A stretch of DNA of 64,000 nt from Sphingomonas sp. (GCF_017304635.1 NZ_JAFKMA010000001.1:62001-126000); one strand, 5' to 3'; positions 21,392 through 30,329 are shown, counted from the first letter of the stretch. Numbers and translations: made by a program. Notes: a model not told the origin generated them from the sequence alone.

Positions 21392-22050
21392 GCCGCTGCC
21401 GCTCCCACCACCGCGCGCCGGAACGCTTCGACCAGCGGGACCAGCTCGGCGCGAGTCTTGAACGCGGCGCGGTTGACGATCAGACGGCTGGTGACCTCGG
21501 CGATCGTCTCCACCTCGACCAGGCCGTTTTCCCTGAGCGTGCGGCCCGACGACACCAGGTCGACGATGCGCGGCGCGAGGCCGAGCGTCGGCGCCAGCTC
21601 CATCGCGCCGTTCAGCTTGACGCATTCGGCTTGGACCCCGCGCGCGGCGAAATGGCGTTTCGTGACGTGCGGATATTTGGTCGCGACGCGGACATGGCTC
21701 CACCCGCGCGGGTCGTCGCCGGCGGCGAGTGCGGCCGGCTCCGCCACCGACAGCCGGCAATGGCCGATGCCGAGGTCGATCGGCGCGTAGAGCTCCGGAT
21801 AGTCGAACTCGGCCAGCACGTCCGATCCGACGATGCCGAGCTGCGCCGCACCGTGCGCGACGAAGGTCGCGACGTCGAACGCGCGGACGCGGATCAGGTC
21901 GATGTCGGGGCGGTTGGTCGCGAAGCGCAGCGCGCGGCTGTCCTCGTCGGCGAAGGCCGGTTCCGGCTCGACCCCGGCGCGTGCGAGCAACGGCGCCGCC
22001 TCGGCGAGGATGCGGCCCTTGGGCACGGCGATGACGATCGGTTGAGCCAT
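21388..22050 (-). CDS. hisG: ATP phosphoribosyltransferase, short form
   Basis: First enzyme of histidine synthesis; joins ATP and PRPP. The 220 residues starting [14 protein letters not shown] and containing [34 protein letters not shown] and [19 protein letters not shown] mark the short HisG_S type, which lacks the regulatory C-terminal domain and works with HisZ. HisZ is not in this window. The start at 22050 fits family length; the frame runs on to 22134 without similarity. It is the first gene of the minus-strand his-nusB-thiL run. Confidence 0.96.
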   Translation of the reverse strand: MAQPIVIAVPKGRILAEAAPLLARAGVEPEPAFADEDSRALRFATNRPDIDLIRVRAFDVATFVAHGAAQLGIVGSDVLAEFDYPELYAPIDLGIGHCRLSVAEPAALAAGDDPRGWSHVRVATKYPHVTKRHFAARGVQAECVKLNGAMELAPTLGLAPRIVDLVSSGRTLRENGLVEVETIAEVTSRLIVNRAAFKTRAELVPLVEAFRRAVVGAAAA

Positions 22051-22121
22051 GCGCGGGGCTTTACTTGTGCACGTGCGAAGGAGCAATGCGTCGGTGTGTG
22101 GTCTGCTTTGAGCGGACGGGC

Positions 22122-22200
22122 GGTACCGGCCCACGCCCCCACCCGACCTCCCATTGCAGGATACCTTGTGGGAGGTCGGGTGGGGGCGTGGGCCGGTGCC
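22122..22200. repeat. 32-bp-arm inverted repeat in a divergent promoter region
   Basis: Arms at 22122-22153 and 22169-22200 match over 32 bp with a single mismatch (core CCCACGCCCCCACCCGACCT and its complement), with a 15-base loop. It lies between hisG (minus) and the DUF2332 gene (plus), ending 20 bp before the latter's start and 8 bp before its AAGGAG site. Confidence 0.9.
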
Positions 22201-22220
22201 GCGACAATAAGGAGTCGGCG

Positions 22221-23321
22221 ATGGCGGGTGAGGAGAATAATCGCGGCGCGTTCCGCATCCAGGAATTCTACTGCCGCACCATGGACGCGCCGATGTATGC
22301 GCGGCTGTGCGCGGCGATCGCCGACGGGCTGACGCGCGAGAGCCGGACAGGCGCGCGCGTCCTCGACTGGCCCGGCGAGCCGACCCGCGACGCGCTGCCG
22401 CTGCGGCTGTGCGGCGGGCTCCATGCCTTGGTGCGGGCGGGCAAGGATGACGGGCTCGCCCGCGTGTTCGCCGGCGAAACGACCGATCCGGCGGCGATCG
22501 CGGCGGCGCTCAACGCCGCGCTGGTCGCGCATGACGCGGCGATGCTGCCGTGGCTCGACGGCCCGCCGCAGACCAACGAGCCCGGGCGGTCGGGTGCGCT
22601 GATGCTTGGCCTGATGGAGATCGCGCGGCGGCACGGGCCGAGGATCGAGGTGCTGGAGATCGGATCGAGCGCGGGGCTCAACCTGCTGATCGACCGCTAC
22701 GCCTTCGACCTGGGCGGTACGCGGGTCGGGCCGGCCGACGCGGCCGTCACGATCGCGCCGGAGTGGCGCGGCGCGCGGCCGGCGCCGGTGCCGCTCGACA
22801 TCGTGTCGGTGCGCGGGTGCGATATCCGGCCGCTCGACGCGACCGATCCCGCGGTCGAGACGCGGCTGCTCGCTTATGTCTGGCCGGAGACGCCGGCGCG
22901 TGGCGAGCGGCTGAAGGCGGCGATCGCGATGCAGCGGACGCAGCCCGTCGATCTGGTCGAGGCGGACGCCGCCGAGTGGATCGAGGCGCGGCTGGCCGAG
23001 CCGCAGGCGGCCGGCGTCACCCGCGTCCTGATGCATTCGGTGGTGTGGCAGTATCTGCCCGAGCCCGTCGCCGAGCGGATCCGCGCGGCGATGACGGCGG
23101 CCGCCGAGCGCGCCACGGCGGAGCGTCCGCTCGGCTGGGTGATGATGGAGCCCAACCGCGAGTCCGCGCGGCAGGAAGTGCGGGTGCGCAGCTGGCCGGG
23201 CCATGGCGAGTGGCAGCTGCTCGGGGTCGCGCACGCGCACGGGACGTGGGTCGGCACCGACCTCGGCATCATCGACGGCCAGCTCGGTCTCCCCGAATCG
23301 GCCAAGGTCACCGCCGGCTAG
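22221..23321 (+). CDS. DUF2332 family protein
   Basis: A 366-residue cytoplasmic protein. The motif [19 protein letters not shown] is the signature of DUF2332 and resembles a Rossmann-type nucleotide site; [15 protein letters not shown] and the C-terminal [14 protein letters not shown] are also typical. A methyltransferase-like role has been suggested by fold only; function is not established. The ATG at 22221 has AAGGAG upstream; an earlier in-frame ATG at 22065 would translate the inverted repeat. It ends in ctag, shared with the convergent hydrolase gene. Confidence 0.9.
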   Translation: MAGEENNRGAFRIQEFYCRTMDAPMYARLCAAIADGLTRESRTGARVLDWPGEPTRDALPLRLCGGLHALVRAGKDDGLARVFAGETTDPAAIAAALNAALVAHDAAMLPWLDGPPQTNEPGRSGALMLGLMEIARRHGPRIEVLEIGSSAGLNLLIDRYAFDLGGTRVGPADAAVTIAPEWRGARPAPVPLDIVSVRGCDIRPLDATDPAVETRLLAYVWPETPARGERLKAAIAMQRTQPVDLVEADAAEWIEARLAEPQAAGVTRVLMHSVVWQYLPEPVAERIRAAMTAAAERATAERPLGWVMMEPNRESARQEVRVRSWPGHGEWQLLGVAHAHGTWVGTDLGIIDGQLGLPESAKVTAG

Positions 23322-24223
23322 GCACCGCGTTCGCGTGGCGCCAGCCACGCGCGCATCGCGTTCGTCACCTGCTCCGGCGCTTCCCACGGCGCGAAGTGGC
23401 CGACGCCGTCGAGACGGTCGATCGTCAAATCGGGGACCAGCGCGTCGAGCCCCTCCAGCTGCACCGGCAGCAGCGCCTGGTCGTCCATTCCCCAGATCAC
23501 CAGCGTCGGCATCCTGAGCGGCGGGAACGGCGCGTCGAGGAAGGCGGGGCGCGTCGGGGTCTCGTCCATCCCCGGCACCTGCACGGCGCTCGCGCGGTAC
23601 CAGTTGAGCATCGCGGTCATCGCGCCGGGCTGGCCCCATTGCTCGAGATAGATCGGCTTTTCCGCGGCGATCTTCGCCCCGTCGACGTGCCGCATGAAGC
23701 TGTTGTCGAAGAAATCGGCCAGCCCGACACGGTCGAGATAGGCGTCGAAGTCGGGGTTGCGGAAGGCGGTGATATACTGGCTCGCCGCGCGCTGCGCCGG
23801 ATCGTCGAACAGCGATTTCTGGAAGATGAACGGGTGCGGCGCGTTGACGATGACGAGCCGCGCGACGCGATCCGGATGGTTGAGCGCCGCCATCCACGCG
23901 ATCGCGCCGCCCCAATCGTGCCCGACCAGCGTGAAGCGATCGATGTCGAACCGATCGGCCAGCGCGATCAGGTCGGCGACCGGCTTGTCCGGCGTGTAGT
24001 TGGCCACGCCCGCCGGCTTGTCCGATCTGGCGAAGCCGCGCTGGTCGGGGGCGAGGACGAAATGATCTTCGGCGAGCTCGGGAATCTGGTGCCGCCAGGT
24101 GCGGTGCGATTCGGGAAAGCCGTGGAGCAGGATGATCGCCGGGTTCGCCGGATCGCCCGCCACCGCGACGTCGAGTTCGATCCCGGTCGACAGCGCCACG
24201 CGCTGGAGCTCGAATTCCGCCAT
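23318..24223 (-). CDS. alpha/beta hydrolase, epoxide-hydrolase-like
   Basis: A 301-residue soluble hydrolase. It has an oxyanion-hole motif LLHGFPESHRTWRHQIPEL, the nucleophile Asp103 in VGHDWGGAIAWMAAL, an acidic residue in LVIWGMDDQALLP and the catalytic His in GVGHFAPWEAPE. An Asp nucleophile with the HGFPE motif and a lid Tyr (LNWYRAS) points to the epoxide hydrolase or haloacetate/haloalkane dehalogenase branch rather than an esterase. The ATG at 24223 was chosen because family similarity starts there (MAEFELQRVAL); the open frame upstream is non-coding. Confidence 0.9.
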   Translation of the reverse strand: MAEFELQRVALSTGIELDVAVAGDPANPAIILLHGFPESHRTWRHQIPELAEDHFVLAPDQRGFARSDKPAGVANYTPDKPVADLIALADRFDIDRFTLVGHDWGGAIAWMAALNHPDRVARLVIVNAPHPFIFQKSLFDDPAQRAASQYITAFRNPDFDAYLDRVGLADFFDNSFMRHVDGAKIAAEKPIYLEQWGQPGAMTAMLNWYRASAVQVPGMDETPTRPAFLDAPFPPLRMPTLVIWGMDDQALLPVQLEGLDALVPDLTIDRLDGVGHFAPWEAPEQVTNAMRAWLAPRERGA

Positions 24224-24380
24224 GTCCCACCGCTCTCCCGACGTTGCGATTGCCCCGCCACCGGGCCGAAGGTGGCGAAGTTGACGCGCAAAGGCGCCGT
24301 CCTTCGCCCCGCGGCGCTTCGCCATGCCGGGAACCGGCGACGATAGTGACAGGCGACATCCTACATTGCCAGCCCGCGTT

Positions 24381-25643
24381 TCACGGATGGACCGGCGGAT
24401 CGACCAGCACCGTCGAATTGCCGTAGCCGTAGCCGGCGCTGGTCTTGAGCTGCTTGCCGTTGCCGAGGTCGCCGCCGTTGCACGACAGCAGCAGGTCGAT
24501 GCAGTGGCTGGTCCAGCGCTCCATGATGCTGTCCTCCCACGCGCCGAACCAGTCGGAATGGAGCGTGGTCCCCGGCACCGCCCAGGCCATGCCGGGCATG
24601 CGGTCGGACGAGAGATACCAGGTGTCCGCCGTCGCCGACTCGTTGCCGCTGCGGTCGAGGGTCGAGTCGGTGGTGAACCAGGCCGCGATCTGGAACTGCG
24701 GGATGATATAGGGGTGCGCGGCGTCGCACTTGGGCTGCCCCCACGTATCGTAATATTGATACGCCAGGTGCGAGCGATGATCCGCGCTGTCGAGCTGCGT
24801 GCCGTTCCAGCAGATCGGCGCGACGACGACGGCCCCGATCCGCGCACCGACCGGGCAACCGGCCGCCGCCTGCGCGATGTCGGGGAAGTGGCCGCTCACC
24901 CCGCCGGCGCCGTCGCAATTCCAGTAGAACAGGCCGCTGTTCGACGGGCTCGACATGTTGAACCCGAACACGAAGCGCAGGCCGCGCGGCAATGCGACGC
25001 AGGCGGTCGCCTCGATCGCGCAGCGCGGGTCGCTGGCCGGCATCCGCTTGTAATAGATCTGGGCATAGTCGGCCATCACGACCTTGCCCTTGCCGTTCAT
25101 CAGCGCCGGCATCCAATAGGCCGAGCGGTTGAGGAAGTTGTTGCACGTGCTGTCGCCGGTCGTGCGCAGCGACTGGTAGCTCGAATTCGCGTCAGCCAGC
25201 GTGTTGCCATAGAAGGTATGCAGGTGCGACTTGCCCGACTGGCCCGGATAGACGACGGGATCGTCGTACGCGTTGTGGCTCGGTGCGCAGAGGAAACGGA
25301 ACGCGCCCTGGTCGACGTCGTGCCCGGGAATGTCGCCGGTGCCCCAGGCGGGCTGGAGATAATCGTCAACGCTGCCGATGCCCGACGACACCGGATCGAG
25401 ACCCGCGAGCGACGGTGCCGGAACGGGCGTGCCCGCCGTCGTCGCGGTCGGCGACGGGGTCGGCGTGGGTGATGCGGTCGGCGTGGCGGCGGGTGTCGCC
25501 GTCGGTGCCGGACTGGGCGTCGGCGTGCCCGAAACGGGGCCCGCGGTCAGCGATGGATTATCGGATTCACCGCCCCCGCAACCCGCGAGAGCCAGAACGA
25601 CGAGCGCCGGACCGAACAGCCGGACGCGAGAATGGATTTTCAA
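24381..25643 (-). CDS. DUF1996 lipoprotein with Pro/Thr-rich linker
   Basis: A 420-residue protein with a TTG start at 25643, a signal peptide and lipobox LALAGC, so it is probably a lipid-anchored envelope protein. A low-complexity linker of Pro/Thr/Ala/Ser (about 38-75) precedes a DUF1996 domain recognised by GKSHLHTFYGN, SAYWMPAL and CWNGTQLDSADHRSH. DUF1996 is common in fungi and some bacteria and sometimes linked to cell-wall or polysaccharide binding; its activity is not established. The linker would place the domain away from the membrane. It has no operon partner. Confidence 0.88.
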   Translation of the reverse strand: MKIHSRVRLFGPALVVLALAGCGGGESDNPSLTAGPVSGTPTPSPAPTATPAATPTASPTPTPSPTATTAGTPVPAPSLAGLDPVSSGIGSVDDYLQPAWGTGDIPGHDVDQGAFRFLCAPSHNAYDDPVVYPGQSGKSHLHTFYGNTLADANSSYQSLRTTGDSTCNNFLNRSAYWMPALMNGKGKVVMADYAQIYYKRMPASDPRCAIEATACVALPRGLRFVFGFNMSSPSNSGLFYWNCDGAGGVSGHFPDIAQAAAGCPVGARIGAVVVAPICWNGTQLDSADHRSHLAYQYYDTWGQPKCDAAHPYIIPQFQIAAWFTTDSTLDRSGNESATADTWYLSSDRMPGMAWAVPGTTLHSDWFGAWEDSIMERWTSHCIDLLLSCNGGDLGNGKQLKTSAGYGYGNSTVLVDPPVHP

Positions 25644-25850
25644 CTCGATACATACCTTGACGCCCCCACCAACGTAAGGCGGCCCTCAAAGCGTATGCAT
25701 TCCAGCAGGTTAATGATGTTGCGGGGAGCCGTGGCGATTAGCCGACCACTTGAGGAACCGTTTTCATCTCATCGCTGGCACGGACCGTTTGGTCTGGATC
25801 GGCCATAATTCGTTGGGCCGGCAAGGCGGCATTACCCGAATCGGTGACGG

Positions 25851-26924
25851 TTATTCGGACAGTTCCAGCAATTGCGTGCGCAGCGTCGGCCAGTCGTCGA
25901 ACCGCCACGTCTCGGGCCGCTCGATGCCGATGATCGGATCGGTCTTGGTGCTGATCCGCAGCCACGGGATCGTGCCGCCGCTCGCATAACGGAACACCGC
26001 GACCATCGGGTGTAGCGGGTCGCGCTCGGTCTCGTCGAGCACGACGCCGAGCCGATCGCTGCGCAACCGAACCAGCGCGCCGGGCAGGAAAGTGCCGACG
26101 ACACGACCGAACGCGCGCACCAGCCCGGTGTCGAACTCGCCGGGATGATCGCGCATATGGTCGATCGCCTGGCTCGACGACCATTTCGGCTGGCCCGGCG
26201 GCGGCGACGTCACCTTGTCGTAGAAGTTGCAGATCGCGGCGATCCGGGCGTTGCGCCCGACCGCATCGCCCGACTTGCCGGCCGGAAAGCCGCGCCCGTC
26301 GGGGCGCTCGTGATGATCGCGCACCACTTCCAGCACCAGTTCCGACATGTCGGGCACGCCTTGCAGCATGGCGTAGCCGCGCGCCGGATGCTCGCGGATC
26401 GCGGCCTTGTCCTCGGGCGTCATGCCGGCATGCGGCAGCAACAGGTAGGCGGGCAGCACGGCCTTGCCGATATCGTGGAGCAACCCGGCGAGCCCGGCGT
26501 CGCGAATGTCCTCCGGCGCGAAGTTAAGCTCCTGCGCCATCGCCACCATCCAGCCGCACACCGCGACCGAATGCGTGAAGGTATATTCGTCCTGCTGCCG
26601 CAGCCGGGTGATGCTGGGCAGCGCGACCGGATCGCGCATCAGCGAGGCGGTGACGCCGTCGACGATCTCGACCAGCTCGGTCGTCTGGACCGCGCGGCCT
26701 TCGCGCGCGGCCGCCATCTGCCCCGACATCGCGTCGCGGCCCGCCTCCAGGATCTGGCGCGCGCGGGCGCATTCCTCGCGGTGCGACGCGGGACGCGCGC
26801 GCAAGTGGAGTTCGCGGGCGCGCCCGAATACCGGCCGCTTCGGGGCCACCGACCGCAGTGGCGTCGTACTGGAAGGACCTCGCCAGTCGCCCGACAGCAT
26901 GGCGCCGTCGTCTTTCGTCATCAT
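25851..26924 (-). CDS. HD-GYP domain protein, probable c-di-GMP phosphodiesterase
   Basis: A 357-residue protein. The HD-GYP core shows FTHSVAV, GLLHDIGKAVLPAYLL, REHPARGYAML and RDHHERPDGRGFPAG, with the metal-binding His/Asp residues intact (GFP in place of GYP). Such proteins hydrolyse c-di-GMP. Relatives carry an N-terminal DUF3391 domain; here the first part of that domain is missing and the protein starts with a charged, Arg-rich segment. Nothing resembling the missing part lies upstream. The ATG at 26924 is followed by a second ATG; either could be used. Confidence 0.9.
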   Translation of the reverse strand: MMTKDDGAMLSGDWRGPSSTTPLRSVAPKRPVFGRARELHLRARPASHREECARARQILEAGRDAMSGQMAAAREGRAVQTTELVEIVDGVTASLMRDPVALPSITRLRQQDEYTFTHSVAVCGWMVAMAQELNFAPEDIRDAGLAGLLHDIGKAVLPAYLLLPHAGMTPEDKAAIREHPARGYAMLQGVPDMSELVLEVVRDHHERPDGRGFPAGKSGDAVGRNARIAAICNFYDKVTSPPPGQPKWSSSQAIDHMRDHPGEFDTGLVRAFGRVVGTFLPGALVRLRSDRLGVVLDETERDPLHPMVAVFRYASGGTIPWLRISTKTDPIIGIERPETWRFDDWPTLRTQLLELSE

Positions 26925-27003
26925 CGTATCGCGTCCCGCTCATGGTGATACTGTCGGTGGCCGACAGCTCACTTTGGCGGATGCAATAATCGATCATCCT
27001 CTA

Positions 27004-27025
27004 CAAAAAAGACGCTACGGCGTCC
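27004..27025 (-). terminator. rho-independent terminator after the pirin gene
   Basis: Read on the minus strand, gacgc-cgta-gcgtc is followed by six T. It lies about 30 bases after the pirin stop codon and before the HD-GYP gene, so it would separate the two transcripts. The stem is short (5 bp). Confidence 0.65.
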
Positions 27026-27055
27026 GCGATTCCATTATGGGTAGTCTGATCGAGA

Positions 27056-27958
27056 TCAAGGGTATGTGGCGGTCTTCGGCACCTCGGGAATGGGGATGAA
27101 CTCCCGTTCGTCGCCGGGCACCAGCGCGAAGCGGCCCGCCTTCCAGTCCTGCTTGGCCTGGTCGATCCGTTCCCGCCGCGAGCTGACGAAGTTCCACCAG
27201 ACGTGGCGCTCGGTCGCGAACGCCGCACCGCCGCACAGCATCACGCGACCGCCGCCTGCCGACCGCAGCGTCATCGCCGCCCCCGGCTTGAGCACGTAGA
27301 GCGTGTTGATCGCGAGGGACATGCCGTCGAGTTCGGCCTCGCCCAGCGCGAGATAGACCGCGCGCTCGTCCGCGCCGGCATCGATCGGCACGCTGGCGCC
27401 GGGGTCGAGCAGGATGTCGGCGTAGATCGTCTCGGCATAGGTGGTGGTCGGCGCCCGCGCTCCCCACAATTCGCCCATGATGACGCGCGCCGTCGCGCCA
27501 TGCCCGTCGATCACCGGCAGCGCGGCCTTCTCGACATGCTCGAACGCGGGGTCGATCTCCTCCTGGTCCTCCGGCATCGCCAGCCAGGTCTGGATGCCCG
27601 ACAGCGCCGGTCCGTGCGCGCGCTCGTCTCCGGGCGAGCGTTCCGAATGCGCGATGCCGTGGCCGGCGGTCATCAGATTGACAGCCCCCGGCTCGATCCG
27701 CGCGAAGGTGCCGAGCGAATCGCGATGGTCGATCGCGCCGGCGAACAGGTAGGTGACGGTCGACAGGTTGATGTGCGGATGCGGGCGGACGTCGATCCCG
27801 GTGCCGACGTCGAGATGCGCCGGCCCCATCTGGTCGAAGAAGATGAACGGGCCGACCATCTGGTGCGGCTTCGACGGCAGGGTGCGGTGGACCTTGAACC
27901 CGCCGAGATCGTGCGTGGTCGGCGTGATGACGCGATCGATGAAGTCGTTGCTGCTCAT
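27056..27958 (-). CDS. pirin family protein
   Basis: A 300-residue bicupin. The metal-site motifs are intact: VRPHPHINLSTVTYLF (His-x-His) and MTAGHGIAHSER (His and Glu), with the second cupin from about residue 180 (GADERAVYLALGEAELDGM). Bacterial pirins are reported to bind iron, and some act as quercetin dioxygenases; the physiological role here is unknown. The ATG at 27958 overlaps the NUDIX stop by 4 bases with GCGGAG upstream. A terminator follows. Confidence 0.94.
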   Translation of the reverse strand: MSSNDFIDRVITPTTHDLGGFKVHRTLPSKPHQMVGPFIFFDQMGPAHLDVGTGIDVRPHPHINLSTVTYLFAGAIDHRDSLGTFARIEPGAVNLMTAGHGIAHSERSPGDERAHGPALSGIQTWLAMPEDQEEIDPAFEHVEKAALPVIDGHGATARVIMGELWGARAPTTTYAETIYADILLDPGASVPIDAGADERAVYLALGEAELDGMSLAINTLYVLKPGAAMTLRSAGGGRVMLCGGAAFATERHVWWNFVSSRRERIDQAKQDWKAGRFALVPGDEREFIPIPEVPKTATYP

Positions 27959-28395
27959 GGGTTCAGCTCCGCGAGGATGGTGGTCAGGTCCTGGGGGAAA
28001 TAGGGCTCGTCGAGCGTGGCGAGGTCGCCGGGCGCGAACCAGCGCCACGTCTGCATGACGCGGCGTTCGAGCGCGGTATGGCCGGCGGGATCGACATCGG
28101 CGGTGTCGGCGCGGACCAGGAAATAGCGTTCGTCGGCCGTCACCTCGATGCCCTCGATGGTCAGGAAATCGACTTCGCGGCGGAGCACTTCGGGTCCCGG
28201 ATCGGCGGCGATGCCGGTCTCCTCCAGCAATTCGCGCCGCGCCGCCGCGGCGTAGCTCTCGCCCGGATCGACCGCGCCGCCGGGCGTGCACCAGAAGGGC
28301 GGCCGCCCGTCCTCCGGCGTGAAGCGGAACAGCAGGATGCGGTTCACCGGATCGAGCAGCAGGATGCGCGCGGCGGGGCGGGGGGTGCGGGCCAT
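27955..28395 (-). CDS. NUDIX hydrolase
   Basis: A 146-residue enzyme that hydrolyses a nucleoside diphosphate linked to another group. The Nudix box is complete: GGAVDPGESYAAAARREL then LEETGI (GX5EX7REUXEEXGU). The N-terminal ARILLLDPVNRILLFRF strand is typical. The ATG at 28395 was selected over 28473 because similarity begins with PAARILLLD and the extra residues overlap a repeat. It is translationally coupled to the pirin gene, but a joint role is not known. Confidence 0.93.
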   Translation of the reverse strand: MARTPRPAARILLLDPVNRILLFRFTPEDGRPPFWCTPGGAVDPGESYAAAARRELLEETGIAADPGPEVLRREVDFLTIEGIEVTADERYFLVRADTADVDPAGHTALERRVMQTWRWFAPGDLATLDEPYFPQDLTTILAELNP

Positions 28396-28467
28396 GCGAG
28401 GGAGATAGCGCCAGCTTGCCGCAAGCGCATCAACCAGTCGCTGAACGCTGCGTTTCCCAGCCCACAC

Positions 28468-28556
28468 CGTCACCCCGGACGTGTTCCGGGGTCCAACCCT
28501 CCCCGGGCGCTAACGCTTGTGGATGGTTGGATGCCGGGACAAGCCCGGCATGACGG
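28468..28556. repeat. palindromic intergenic repeat (TCACCCCGG...GGCATGACGG family)
   Basis: Ends are CCGTCA and TGACGG. Each side is itself a hairpin (CCCCGGACGTGTTCCGGGG and GCCGGGACAAGCCCGGC). The same family recurs at 48591-48699. It separates the GST gene from the NUDIX gene. Confidence 0.88.
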
Positions 28557-28562
28557 TTTGGG

Positions 28563-29273
28563 TCAGGCCGCGTCCAGTTCTGGATAATGCCGGAAGATGC
28601 CTTGCTCGTTGAACGGGATGCGGCGGTCGCTGGCGAGGTAGGCGGCGACGCCCGGCAATTCCGCCACGCGATCGTGCAGCGCGACCAGCGCCGGATAGCC
28701 GCCCTCGATCGCCGTCATCCGCCGCGGAAAGGCGTAGCGCAGGCCCTCGATCACCTGGAACAGGCTGGTGTCGATCGGCGACCATTGATCGCCCGCGACG
28801 AAATCGCCCGGCAACGCCTTCGCCGCGCGCTCGAAATAGCCGAGGAACTTGGGCATGCGCTGTTCGCGAAAACCCTCGGCATAGCGCGCCGCTTCCGCCG
28901 TCTGCTTCTCGTACGTCTCGTCGAGCGCGACCGGATGGTGCGTGTTGTGCACCTCGATCATGAAGTCGCTGACCGTCAGTTGCAGCTGGATCGTCCAGAA
29001 CAGTTTCGCTTCGTCGTGCGGCGCGAGGCCGTGCGCGTCGGCGACATAGGTCAGGATGTGCGCGACCTGCGCGATCGTCATCGTGCCGGTGTCGAGATAG
29101 GGCGGGGCGAACGGCGCGAACGGCTGCCGCGCCTGCATGTCCTTCATCAACGCCTCGGCGCCCTGCTCGCGCGCGCAGTCGATATAGGGCACGCCGGCGC
29201 CCTCCAGCGCCAGCCGCACGAACTCGCCGCGGCCCTGGATCGAAGGCCAGTACCAGAGTTTATAGGGGGCCAT
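28563..29273 (-). CDS. glutathione S-transferase family protein
   Basis: A 236-residue protein. The N-terminal thioredoxin-like half starts YKLWYWPSIQGRGEFVRLAL, where Tyr/Trp and Gly-Arg-Gly-Glu resemble sigma-like GSTs, and has TMTIAQVAHILTYVAD for the glutathione gamma-Glu site. The C-terminal helical half contains GDFVAGDQWSPIDTSLFQVI (the N-capping Asp motif). It probably conjugates or binds glutathione; substrate unknown. Its start has GGAGAAGGA and overlaps the end of bolA by 14 bases. Confidence 0.9.
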   Translation of the reverse strand: MAPYKLWYWPSIQGRGEFVRLALEGAGVPYIDCAREQGAEALMKDMQARQPFAPFAPPYLDTGTMTIAQVAHILTYVADAHGLAPHDEAKLFWTIQLQLTVSDFMIEVHNTHHPVALDETYEKQTAEAARYAEGFREQRMPKFLGYFERAAKALPGDFVAGDQWSPIDTSLFQVIEGLRYAFPRRMTAIEGGYPALVALHDRVAELPGVAAYLASDRRIPFNEQGIFRHYPELDAA

Positions 29274-29556
29274 GTCCTTCTCCCGGTGCCCGCGCCCGGA
29301 TGGCGAGCGCGTGGATACGGGAGGACAACAGATCGGCGAGCGCCTGGTTCACCAGCCGTTGCCGCGCGACGCGATTGAGCCCGACGAACGCGGGACTCTC
29401 GACCGTGACCGTCCAATGCGATTCGCCGGTGCCGTCGTCACCCAGGTGGCCGGTATGGTGGTGGCTGTCGTTGACGACCTCGAGCGCGGTCGGGGACAGC
29501 GCGTCGGCGAGGCGACGGTGGATTTCGGGGCCAAGCGGCGTAGCGGCGACGGTCAT
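29260..29556 (-). CDS. BolA family protein
   Basis: A 98-residue protein. The motif LEVVNDSHHHTGH, the ESHWTVTVESPAF strand and the helix NRVARQRLVNQALADLL followed by IHALAIRARAP match BolA. These proteins work with monothiol glutaredoxins in iron-sulfur handling; some bind DNA. It overlaps the downstream GST gene by 14 bases. Its start codon lies inside the 5' end of the divergent J-domain gene if that gene starts at its GTG. Confidence 0.94.
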   Translation of the reverse strand: MTVAATPLGPEIHRRLADALSPTALEVVNDSHHHTGHLGDDGTGESHWTVTVESPAFVGLNRVARQRLVNQALADLLSSRIHALAIRARAPGEGHGPL

Positions 29557-30198
29557 CGCGCCTATATACAGCGTTTTGGTCCGAAAGCCCGTCCGCTGTC
29601 CGTTCCCCCGAAAGATCGTCCCAACACCCGCTTCCACGGTCGTGTCGAAGGCACCGGCCGCACCTGCGACGAGCCGGGCTGTGCCGAGCCGGGCGAGTTC
29701 CGCGCGCCGTTGCTGGCCGGCGCGACGCCGCGCCGCGACGGGCCGGGCGCGTTCCGCTACCTCTGCCTCGACCATGTCCGCGCATTCAATTCGGGCTACA
29801 ATTTCTTCACCGGGATGAGCGCCGACGAGATCCACGACGCGCAGCGGCCGCTGGCGGGGTGGGAGAGCGAGACGCGCGCGTTCGCGCAGGGCGGTGCCGA
29901 CCGGCCGCCGCGCTGGGCCGATTTCGGCGACCCGCTCGACGCGATCGGCGCGCGCTTCCGCGAGCGGATGGCGGCGGTGCGCAAGGACGGCAAGCCGCTG
30001 AGCCAGGCCGACCGCCGCTCGCTCAAGGTGCTGGGGCTCGACCCCGACGCCGACCGGCGCGCCTTGCGGACGCGCTATTCGGAGCTCGTGCGCAAGTTCC
30101 ACCCCGATCGCAACGGCGGCGACCGCAGCATGGAAAAGGCGTTGCAGGAAGTGATCGCGGCGTATCAGCAGCTGAAGAAGTCGCCGGCGTTTGCGTAA
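29518..30198 (+). CDS. J-domain protein with N-terminal Cys motif
   Basis: About 226 residues. The C-terminal J domain (about 165-222) has LKVLGLDPDADRRALRTRY, the HPD motif in KFHPDRNGGD, and AYQQLKK. The N-terminal half has TCDEPGCAEPGEFRAP and YLCLDHVRAFNSGYNFF, which may be a small zinc site. It is probably a DnaK cochaperone of the alphaproteobacterial class. The start is unclear: no ATG lies after 29456 in the conserved region; GTG 29518 with GAGG upstream is my choice, which overlaps bolA head-to-head by 39 bases. CTG 29596 is the alternative. Confidence 0.85.
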   Translation: MDFGAKRRSGDGHRAYIQRFGPKARPLSVPPKDRPNTRFHGRVEGTGRTCDEPGCAEPGEFRAPLLAGATPRRDGPGAFRYLCLDHVRAFNSGYNFFTGMSADEIHDAQRPLAGWESETRAFAQGGADRPPRWADFGDPLDAIGARFRERMAAVRKDGKPLSQADRRSLKVLGLDPDADRRALRTRYSELVRKFHPDRNGGDRSMEKALQEVIAAYQQLKKSPAFA

Positions 30199-30202
30199 GG
30201 GA

Positions 30203-30329
30203 AATCCTCCCCGTTCACGGGGAGGTGGCGCGCGTAGCGCGACGGAGGGGGTGAGCCTCGGCCGTGGCGCCTGCGGCCTCCCCCCTCCACCGGCTTCGCC
30301 GGTTCCCCTCCCCGCAAGCGGGGAGGATT
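30203..30329. repeat. palindromic intergenic repeat (AATCCTCCCC...GGGGAGGATT family)
   Basis: Ends are AATCCTCCCC and GGGGAGGATT, with inner hairpins (CCCCGTTCACGGGG, CACCGGCTTCGCCGG, CCCCGCAAGCGGGG). The same family recurs at 42209-42331. It sits between the J-domain gene and metZ. Confidence 0.88.

Noticed and set aside
21894-24359. 821-codon minus-strand frame over hisG, DUF2332 and the hydrolase
   Set aside because: Crosses three real genes and an inverted repeat; its composition is that of a shadow.
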